Source: JBBPYC01 sp038200275
GTDB taxonomy: Bacteria > Pseudomonadota > Gammaproteobacteria > Burkholderiales > Burkholderiaceae_C
Assembly: GCA_038200275.1 (NCBI GenBank)
Contig: JBBPYC010000083.1
Coordinates: 1-8,203, forward strand
DNA length: 8,203 nt
Reading direction: 5' to 3'
Shown piece after piece: positions 1-6,352 of this stretch (position 1 is the stretch's first letter; every line of letters starts with the position of its first letter). A program made the translations under genes and the position numbers. The notes under the pieces were generated by a model. The model saw nothing but the letters and a program-made list of their open reading frames with translations, did not search any database and had not been told where the DNA came from.

Positions 1-801
1 GCGGATACGCTCGGCGCGCTCCAGCCAAAGGCCCAGCGCCGCCGTCGCGCTGGCGTTGCCGGTCGCCGACGACAGCTTGCGCTGCACGTCCCGCATCAGG
101 ATGCCAAGAATCGTGCGCTGACGCTTGACCGCTTTGCGCAGGCGCTTGAACTGCTTGGCGTGCGCATAGCCGCCGGCCTGGCGGCGAAGGTCTGCCTCGG
201 TGCGATGCCGGCGGCCTTGGCCGCTGTCGCCACTTTGTGGCGGGCGATCTCCAGCAGCCGGCTGTCCACGGGATACGCGATGGCCTTTTCCTGGACAGTC
301 GTATCCACGATCAGCCGCTCGAACTCCGACTTGCGCACGGCGCCGGCCTCAACGGCCGTCTCCACCGTGGCTTTGAGCAATTCCTCCATGCCATCTTCGC
401 CCAGGGCCGCTCGAAAGCGCCCGATCTGGGTCGCGTCGCACGGCGGGGTGGGATCGAAGTATTCGTAGCCGGCAAAGTGCTGCCAGTACACGTTCTCGGC
501 GAAGCGCTCCACCAGCGCTCCATCGCTCAGGTCAAAGCTGTTCTTCAAGAGCGTGAGCGCAATCATCAGGCGCAGGGGCCGGCGCGCACGGCCCGCATTG
601 CTGCCGCCGCTGGCCAACTGCGCAGTGGTTACCGAACAAATCGTCGTCCACCAGTAGCTGCTCGGGGCGCACCTTGCGGGCAAAGCAGGGGGCGATGGCT
701 TGCTCGATTCGCGCCCACGGCAGGCGCTGCGCCAATACGGCCAGCGCATGACTGGGATCGATCATGCCGTCCAGGCGCGCTCGGAAGAAATCATCGGTCA
801 T
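1..801 (-). pseudogene. IS5-family transposase, frameshifted, 3' part outside window
   Basis: DDE transposase of the IS5 family, recognised by family memory of its N-terminal region. It starts at the ATG complementary to 799-801 (MTDDFFRARLDGMID), with GAGG 6 nt upstream. The N-terminal frame runs to 'VDDDLFG' near 630. The family-like continuation (TTAQLASGGSNAGRARRP, then LMIALTLLKNSFDLSDGALV) is in another frame, so there is a +1 or equivalent shift at about 626-632. The second segment includes the catalytic-region motif IVDTTVQEKAI (Asp codon complementary to 303-305) and ends in AKAAGIAPRQTFA. The sequence then resumes in a third frame at about 180-190 as RRQAGGYAHAKQFKRL and stays open to the left edge. 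About seven residues usual for the family between QTFA and RRQAGG seem absent, which fits a small out-of-frame deletion. The remaining catalytic residues lie beyond position 1. With two separate breaks and no slippery heptamer at either, this is very probably inactive. Confidence 0.9.
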
Positions 802-827
802 GGCGGGCCTCGAGGTCGCAGCGAAAA

Positions 828-867
828 CTCTCAGGTTTTGAGCCGACTATTATTCAAAACCTCAGAG
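828..867 (-). repeat. Inverted repeat/hairpin upstream of the transposase start
   Basis: Arms 828-841 (ctctcaggttttga) and 854-867 (tcaaaacctcagag) pair at 13 of 14 positions, with a 12-nt loop. The hairpin ends 26 nt before the transposase ATG. Read on the minus strand, the stem is followed by TTTT, so it resembles a weak terminator facing transcription that enters the element from the right. Hairpins near the ends of IS10 and IS50 reduce transposase expression from outside transcription; the same role here is inference. The exact IS end and target duplication could not be fixed. Confidence 0.55.
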
Positions 868-1377
868 CTGCCCGATACCGCAATTACCCGCAAAGCCTCT
901 GTTCATGCGGGGTTCGGGGGGGCTTTGCAGGACCGACTACCTAAAACAAGACGCTGCCTCACAGCGATGTGACGCGCGATCAAAAAACGGTCGGCCCACA
1001 CGCCTGTGTGAATCGAGATGTTCATCCCTCGAGCCCTCGAGCCAGCAAATCGGGCGGCTGGGCAACCAACACAAACCCAAGCAGGATCTGCAGATCGACT
1101 TTCCGTGACCGCAAGTGCGCACAGCGGTCGGCGGTCGAAGCAGCAACCGTGGTTGTGGCTGGGGCGGTCAAGTTTGCATCGGGCGTAGCTCGTCCACAAA
1201 AAGGGGACCGACAACTTCGGCATTCCCAAAGACGGTGCGGCAGCAGACAGGTCGCCAGTTGGCATGATTCGGACCAACCCGTTAACGAGCAGGCCAACGG
1301 TGTTCCATTCGTGGAACGTGATGTCTAACCGTAGCCGGCTATGAGGCGGAAGCAGCAAACCCTTTAACTCAGGGGAT

Positions 1378-1408
1378 CGCGGCTGCGAGTCAAACGCTGG
1401 CAGCCGCG
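1378..1408. repeat. 9-bp perfect inverted repeat (hairpin)
   Basis: cgcggctgc (1378-1386) and gcagccgcg (1400-1408) are exact reverse complements separated by 13 nt. Flanking gat and gatc extend the symmetry after a 2-nt bulge. No T-run follows, so it is not a standard intrinsic terminator. It lies about 45 nt before the start of the small ORF at 1453 and could be a leader structure or an operator. There is no evidence to choose between these. Confidence 0.4.
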
Positions 1409-1452
1409 TTGATCCGTCCGGCGCCGGGCACACTCCCTGAAAGGACCCTGAT

Positions 1453-1632
1453 ATGTCGCAGGTTCTTGACTGTGAAACCGCTTCGACGGGCACCGGCTTT
1501 TGCGCGGTGGGATTGCGAACGCGCGGGCGCCCGAATGGCCAACAAACAACAACTGTGTCGCTGCAGGGCCGCAAGCTGCGCATTAAAGTGCATCATTTCC
1601 ACCAGACTGCGCCGTGCCCAGTTGTTGCTTGA
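1453..1632 (+). CDS. Possible small ORF (59 aa) ahead of the efflux operon
   Basis: An ATG at 1453 opens 59 codons ending in TGA at 1630-1632. The Shine-Dalgarno-like GAAAGGA at 1439-1445 sits 7 nt before the ATG, better than the ribosome sites of the adjacent efflux genes. The product begins MSQVLDCETASTG, is basic, and contains a run of threonines (QQTTTV) and a His-rich segment (KVHHFHQ). No family is recognised, and there is no signal peptide or membrane segment. It ends 85 nt before the adaptor start, so it could be a leader peptide, a remnant of a larger gene, or chance. Codon third positions are less G/C-biased than in the efflux genes, which weakens the case. Confidence 0.22.
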   Translation: MSQVLDCETASTGTGFCAVGLRTRGRPNGQQTTTVSLQGRKLRIKVHHFHQTAPCPVVA

Positions 1633-1717
1633 CGCAACGCCCATGGGTTGACGAAGGCTGTACTGGCTGTCTCGCGCAGGCTGCGTCCTGCGGCCGAAAA
1701 CGACTTGGTGGATGTCC

Positions 1718-3109
1718 ATGAAAAGCGTTCCCATGACCGACTCTTTCTTGTTTCGCCGATCGACCGAAGCCCGGTCTGTCGTGCTCCGAGCGGGCTCAAT
1801 CGCCGCGACCGTGCTGGTAATGGCGTTGGCTGGGTGCGGCAATGACAGCAGCAGCAAAGCCGGCGCGGCGCCGGGCGCTGGCAAGGGCGCAAACGGCACT
1901 GCCGCGGCCGGCGGGTCAGGCAAGCCGGGCGGCGGACCGGGTGGCAGCGGGCCGCCGCCGGAAGTCGGCGTGGTCACGGCCAAGCTGGGCGAAGTCGGTC
2001 TGGTGAACGAGCTGCCGGGTCGGCTCGAAGCCTCGCGCATCGCCCAGGTGCGCGCACGCGCGGCCGGCATCGTGCAAAAAAGGCTGTTCAAGGAAGGCAG
2101 CACGGTGAAGGCTGGCCAGCCGCTGTTCACGATTGATGCAGCCCCTTATCAGGCCGCGTTGCTCAGCGCGAAGGCAGCCCTCACGCGCTCAGAGGCAAAC
2201 GCCGCGCAGGCGGCTTCGCTTGCCAAGCGCTATCGGCCGCTGGTGAAGGCCAACGCAATCAGCAAGCAGGAATATGCGAACGCGGTGGCCGGCCAGAAGA
2301 CCACCGAAGCGGACGTGGCAGTGGCGCGTGCCGCCGTGCAGACCGCGCAGATCAATCTGGGCTACGGGTCCGTGACGTCGCCGATCTCCGGGCGCATCGG
2401 GCGTGCGCTGGTAACCGAAGGCGCGCTGGTCGGGCAGGGGGAGGCCACCCCGCTGGCGGTGGTCCAGCAGATCGACCCGTTGTATGTCAACTTCACCCAG
2501 TCGTCCGGCGAAGCGCTGCGCCTGCGCCGCGCGTTTGCCGACGGCAAGCTGACGCGCGCCAACGATGGCAACGCCGCGCAGGTGCAGGTGGTGCTGGAGG
2601 ACGGCAGCAACTACCCGCTGTCGGGCAAACTGCTGTTCTCCGACCTCACGGTTGATCAGTCGACCGGGCAGATCACGCTGCGCGCCGAGGTGCCGAATCC
2701 GAAGGGCTTCTTGCTGCCAGGCATGTACGTACGGGTGCGCATCGAGCAGGCCCAGATCGATAGCGCGATCTTGCTGCCGCAGCAGGCCGTCACGCGCACG
2801 CAACAAGGCGACAGCGTCACGGTGGTCAGCGCCGACGGCAAGCTGTCCAAGCGCGACGTAAAGATCGGTGCTGCCCGCGACAACCAGTGGGTTGTGCTGG
2901 ACGGACTGAAAGACGGCGAGCAGGTGATGGTCGACGGCTTTCAGAAGCTGCAGATGCTGCCGCCTGGCACGCCTGTGAAAGCGGTGCCGTGGCAGCCGTT
3001 GGGTGCAGCAACCGCGGGCGCCGTGCCCGCATCCGGCCCGCCCGCCGCGGGCGCGGACAACGGCGCCAAGCCGATCGATGGCGTGGCAGCCGGCCCGGCC
3101 AAGCCCTGA
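1718..3109 (+). CDS. acrA: RND efflux periplasmic adaptor (AcrA/MexA-type lipoprotein)
   Basis: Membrane fusion protein that joins the inner-membrane pump to the outer-membrane channel. The start is chosen at 1718 (MKSVPMTDSF, 463 aa) because GGTGG at 1707-1711 is 6 nt upstream. ATGs at 1712 and 1733 are alternatives. A lipoprotein signal (VLVMALAGC) places the lipidated Cys at residue 40, so the protein is anchored to the inner membrane. A long Gly/Ala/Pro-rich linker (about residues 41-79) follows, then PPPEVGVVTAKLGEV, which starts the folded part. The lipoyl/barrel-sandwich half-motif is at about 110-140 (ARAAGIVQKRLFKEG, TVKAGQPLFTID). The alpha-helical hairpin spans about 145-215 (AKRYRPLVKANAISKQEY), and the second lipoyl half is VTSPISGRIGRALVTEGALV. 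The beta-barrel and membrane-proximal domains follow (LLPGMYVRVRIEQ; LLPQQAVTRTQQGDSVTVV) to about 425, then a Pro/Ala/Gly-rich tail. It is the first gene of the operon, 39 bp before the pump. Assignment to the AcrA/MexA/BpeA group is secure at family level; the exact orthologue is not determined. Confidence 0.95.
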   Translation: MKSVPMTDSFLFRRSTEARSVVLRAGSIAATVLVMALAGCGNDSSSKAGAAPGAGKGANGTAAAGGSGKPGGGPGGSGPPPEVGVVTAKLGEVGLVNELPGRLEASRIAQVRARAAGIVQKRLFKEGSTVKAGQPLFTIDAAPYQAALLSAKAALTRSEANAAQAASLAKRYRPLVKANAISKQEYANAVAGQKTTEADVAVARAAVQTAQINLGYGSVTSPISGRIGRALVTEGALVGQGEATPLAVVQQIDPLYVNFTQSSGEALRLRRAFADGKLTRANDGNAAQVQVVLEDGSNYPLSGKLLFSDLTVDQSTGQITLRAEVPNPKGFLLPGMYVRVRIEQAQIDSAILLPQQAVTRTQQGDSVTVVSADGKLSKRDVKIGAARDNQWVVLDGLKDGEQVMVDGFQKLQMLPPGTPVKAVPWQPLGAATAGAVPASGPPAAGADNGAKPIDGVAAGPAKP

Positions 3110-3148
3110 CGGCCGCGCCCGTCGCTTCCTTTTCTCGGCGATTCATCC

Positions 3149-6100
3149 ATGGCCAAGTTCTTTATCGATCGCCCGATCTTCGCGTGGGTGATCGCCCTGT
3201 TCATCCTGGTGGCTGGCGGCATTGCAATCACGCAACTGCCGGTCGCCCAGTACCCGCCTGTTGCGCCGCCGTCGATCGTGGTCAGCGTGGTCTATCCGGG
3301 CGCATCAGCGCAGACGCTGGAAGACAGCGTGCTAGCCGTGGTCGAACGTGAGATGAACGGCACCCCGGGCCTGATCTATTACGAGTCGGTCGCGCAGGCC
3401 AACGGCACCGGCACGATTACGCTGAGTTTCGAGACCGGAACCAACGCCGATCTGGCACAGGTCGATGTGCAAAACCGGCTGGCGCGTGCGACGCCGCGAC
3501 TGCCGGCATCGGTCAATCAGCAGGGCGTTCGCGTGGACAAGGCGCGCTCGAACTTCCTGCTGTTTGCGATGCTGTCATCGACCAATCCGACCTACGATCC
3601 GATCGCGCTGGGCGACTATGCAGCACGCAACGTGTTGCCGGAGTTGCAGCGCCTGGCTGGCATCGGCCAAGTGCAGCTGTTCGGCACCGAGCGCGCGATG
3701 CGCATCTGGATCGATCCCGACAAACTGCAGGGTTTCAAGCTTTCATCGGCCGACGTGACGGCTGCCATCCGCGGACAGAACGCGCAGGTGGCTGCCGGCT
3801 CAATCGGCGCGTTGCCGAACGTGGCGCGCCAGGCGATCGAAGCCACGGTGGTCGTGAACGGCCAACTCGACAGCGTCGATGAGTTCAAGAAGATCGTGCT
3901 GCGCGCCAATCCCGATGGCTCCACCGTGCGGCTGTCCGACGTGGCACGGGTTGAAATCGGCGGCCAGGCATATGCGACGTCGGCGCGCCTGAACGGTGTG
4001 CCCGCAGTTGGCATGGGTGTGCAGCTGTCGCCCAGTGGCAATGCGTTGGGTGCGGCCACTGCGATCCGCGCCAAGCTGACCGAGCTCCAAAAGCTGTTTC
4101 CCGAAGGCGTGACCTGGACCATTCCGTATGACGCGTCTCGCTTCGTGCGCATTTCGATCACCCAGGTGGCGGAGACGTTGCTGGAGGCGGTCGGCCTCGT
4201 GTTCCTCGTAATGTTTCTGTTCTTGCAGAACTGGCGCTACACCATCATCCCGACCATTGTGGTGCCGGTCGCATTGCTGGGCACGTTCGGTGTGTTGCTG
4301 GCGTTGGGTTTCTCGATCAATGTGCTGACCATGTTCGGCATGGTGCTGGTGATCGGCATCGTGGTGGACGACGCGATCGTGGTGGTCGAGAACGTTGAAC
4401 GCATCATGAGCGAGGAAGGGCTGCCCCCGGTGGAGGCCACGCGCAAGGCCATGGGGCAGATCTCGGGTGCCATCATCGGCATCACGCTGGTGCTGATCTC
4501 GGTGTTCGTGCCGCTGGCGTTCTTTGCCGGCGCCACCGGCAACATCTACCGCCAGTTCTCGGCCGTGATGGTGTCGTCAATCGCGTTCTCGGCGTTCCTG
4601 GCACTGTCGCTTACGCCGTCGCTGTGCGCGACCTTGCTGAAGCCGGTGGAAGCCGGCCATCATGTCGAGAAAAAAGGATTCTTCGGCTGGTTCAACCGCG
4701 GTTTCCGGCGCACTGCGAAGGGCTACGAAAGCCTGGTCACGCGCATGTTGCGCCGGGCCGCTTGGTACCTTATCTTGTACGCAGTGATCATCGGCGCGGT
4801 GGCGTTGATCTACCAGCGGCTGCCAACCTCGTTCCTGCCAGAAGAAGACCAGGGCTACCTGATTGCCAACGTGCAACTGCCGCCGGGTGCCACGCAGGAA
4901 CGCACGCTGGGCGTGATGCAGGACGTGGAAGGCTTCATCCTGAAGCAGCCTGAAGTGCAAAGCATGGTCAGCGTGCTGGGCTTCAGCTTCTCCGGCCAGG
5001 GCCAAAATGCCAGTCTGGCCTTCATCACCTTGAAGCCGTGGGACGAACGCGGCGATGCGAACAACTCGGCCAAGGCAGTCGCCGGCCGGTCGTTCGGTGC
5101 CCTGTCGCGCATTCGCGATGCATTCATCTTCGTCGTCAGTCCCCCGCCGATTGCTGAACTCGGCAATGCGTCGGGCTTCACGTTCCGGCTGCAGGACCGG
5201 GCAGGATTGGGGCATGACGCGCTGGTGAACGCACGCAATCAGATGCTCGGCATGGCATCGCAAAGCAAGGTGCTGGCCGGCGTGCGACCGGACGGGCTGG
5301 AAGACGCGCCGCAGCTGTTCCTCGATGTGGACCGCGACAAGGCGGCTGCGCTCGGTGTCTCGTTCGACGCCGTCAATGCGGCACTGTCGACTGCGTTGGG
5401 CTCGTCGTTCGTGAACGACTATCCGAACGACGGTCGGCTGCAACGCGTGATCGTGCAGGCCGATGCGCCGGCGCGCATGCAACCGGACGATCTGCTGCAA
5501 CTGACCGCCAACAACAACCAAGGCCAGCCGGTGCCGTTCGCCACTTTTGCCAGCACGCGCTGGGTCACGGGCGCGATGCAGACCGTGCGCTACAACGGCT
5601 ATCCCGCCATGCGCATCAGCGGCAGCGCCGCGCCCGGCTTGAGCTCGGGTGCTGCCATCCAGGAAATGGAAACGCTCGCGAGTCGGCTGCCGCCGGGCTT
5701 CAGCTATGAGTGGACCGGTCAGTCCCGTGAAGAAAAACTCGCCGGCTCGCAGGCGCTGATCCTGTACGGCTTCGCGATCCTTGCCGTGTTCCTCTGCTTG
5801 GCCGCGCTGTACGAGAGCTGGACCATCCCGCTCTCGGTGATCCTGGTGGTGCCGTTGGGCGTGCTCGGCGTGCTGCTGGGCACGTTGTTGCGCGGCTATG
5901 CCAACGACGTGTACTTTCAGGTCGGTTTGATCACGATCATCGGCATCGCCGCCAAGAACGCGATTCTGATCATCGAGTTCGCCAAGGATCTGCAGGCGTC
6001 CGGCAAAGGCGTGATCGAGTCGGCAATCGAAGCCGCGCACTTGCGGTTTCGGCCCATCATCATGACGTCGCTCGCGTTCGGGCTCGGCGTGATGCCGCTC

Positions 6101-6352
6101 GTGCTTGCATCCGGCGCCGGCTCGGCCAGTCAGCGCGCGATCGGCACCGCTGTCATCGGCGGCATGCTGACCGGCACTGTGCTGGCGGTGATCTTCGTGC
6201 CAGTGTTCTTCGTGGTCGTACGCAGCTTGTTCAAGGGCAGCGCGCGTCAACATGAGGCCGACCGACGGCACGCAGAGGCTGCTGGTGTCGGTGTCAGCAG
6301 CGGCGGTGGTAGCAGCGGCACCCAACCCGCTGCCCCTGAAATAATCCCATGA
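3149..6352 (+). CDS. acrB: RND multidrug efflux pump, HAE1 family (AcrB/MexB-type)
   Basis: Proton-driven drug exporter of the inner membrane, a homotrimer in family members. It is 1067 aa versus about 1049 for AcrB. It opens with the classic MAKFFIDRPIFAWVIALFIL, which fixes the start although no good Shine-Dalgarno sequence is visible. The proton-relay residues are all present: D407 and D408 (GIVVDDAIVVVENVERIM), K936 (AAKNAILIIEFAKDL), R966 and T973 (LRFRPIIMTSLAFGLGVMPL). Numbering matches AcrB exactly through D408. Drug-pocket aromatics F136 (SNFLLFAML) and F178 (VQLFGTERAMRIW) match AcrB numbering. F612, F614 and F625 (LGFSFSGQGQN, LAFITLKPW) correspond to AcrB F615, F617 and F628, but the AcrB F610 position is Val607. 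Two repeats of porter domain plus membrane helices are evident. The last helix (VIFVPVFFVVVRSLF) is followed by a hydrophilic tail of about 35 aa, rich in Ser/Gly at the end. The stop overlaps the channel gene start by 4 bp (ATGA), suggesting coupled translation. Confidence 0.97.
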   Translation: MAKFFIDRPIFAWVIALFILVAGGIAITQLPVAQYPPVAPPSIVVSVVYPGASAQTLEDSVLAVVEREMNGTPGLIYYESVAQANGTGTITLSFETGTNADLAQVDVQNRLARATPRLPASVNQQGVRVDKARSNFLLFAMLSSTNPTYDPIALGDYAARNVLPELQRLAGIGQVQLFGTERAMRIWIDPDKLQGFKLSSADVTAAIRGQNAQVAAGSIGALPNVARQAIEATVVVNGQLDSVDEFKKIVLRANPDGSTVRLSDVARVEIGGQAYATSARLNGVPAVGMGVQLSPSGNALGAATAIRAKLTELQKLFPEGVTWTIPYDASRFVRISITQVAETLLEAVGLVFLVMFLFLQNWRYTIIPTIVVPVALLGTFGVLLALGFSINVLTMFGMVLVIGIVVDDAIVVVENVERIMSEEGLPPVEATRKAMGQISGAIIGITLVLISVFVPLAFFAGATGNIYRQFSAVMVSSIAFSAFLALSLTPSLCATLLKPVEAGHHVEKKGFFGWFNRGFRRTAKGYESLVTRMLRRAAWYLILYAVIIGAVALIYQRLPTSFLPEEDQGYLIANVQLPPGATQERTLGVMQDVEGFILKQPEVQSMVSVLGFSFSGQGQNASLAFITLKPWDERGDANNSAKAVAGRSFGALSRIRDAFIFVVSPPPIAELGNASGFTFRLQDRAGLGHDALVNARNQMLGMASQSKVLAGVRPDGLEDAPQLFLDVDRDKAAALGVSFDAVNAALSTALGSSFVNDYPNDGRLQRVIVQADAPARMQPDDLLQLTANNNQGQPVPFATFASTRWVTGAMQTVRYNGYPAMRISGSAAPGLSSGAAIQEMETLASRLPPGFSYEWTGQSREEKLAGSQALILYGFAILAVFLCLAALYESWTIPLSVILVVPLGVLGVLLGTLLRGYANDVYFQVGLITIIGIAAKNAILIIEFAKDLQASGKGVIESAIEAAHLRFRPIIMTSLAFGLGVMPLVLASGAGSASQRAIGTAVIGGMLTGTVLAVIFVPVFFVVVRSLFKGSARQHEADRRHAEAAGVGVSSGGGSSGTQPAAPEIIP

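Larger units (their letters stand above)
868..1711. other. Region without a recognisable gene between IS remnant and efflux operon
   Basis: Nothing here matches a protein family I know. Reading frames exist on both strands, including a minus-strand one at about 903-1583, but they are rich in Cys, Arg, Ser and Pro, overlap one another, and lack good ribosome-binding sites. Small structures seen are: a stem at 890-900/918-928 (gcaaagcc and ggctttgc plus wobble pairs); two tandem copies of ccctcgag at 1026-1041; a 6-bp stem with a ttcg loop at 1302-1317; a 9-bp stem at 1378-1408; and a 10-bp palindrome ccggcgccgg at 1418-1427. The right part should hold the efflux operon promoter. TTGACG occurs at 1629 and 1648, but neither has a convincing -10 at proper spacing. 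No helix-turn-helix regulator or its fragment was recognised. Confidence 0.6.

Noticed and set aside
600..640. Programmed ribosomal frameshifting in the transposase
   Set aside because: Some IS families use it, but there is no A-rich slippery heptamer here, and the second break appears to be a deletion. Decay is the simpler explanation.
237..972. Plus-strand open frames across the transposase region
   Set aside because: They are antisense to the recognisable transposase segments, and their products resemble no known family.
1302..1317. Stem gttcca/tggaac with a ttcg loop as a terminator or RNA gene
   Set aside because: Only 6 bp, with no T-run and no wider RNA-gene fold visible, so it may be chance.
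1629..1680. Promoter for the efflux operon using TTGACG at 1629 or 1648 as -35
   Set aside because: No TATAAT-like hexamer is found 16-18 nt downstream of either, so I did not list a promoter.
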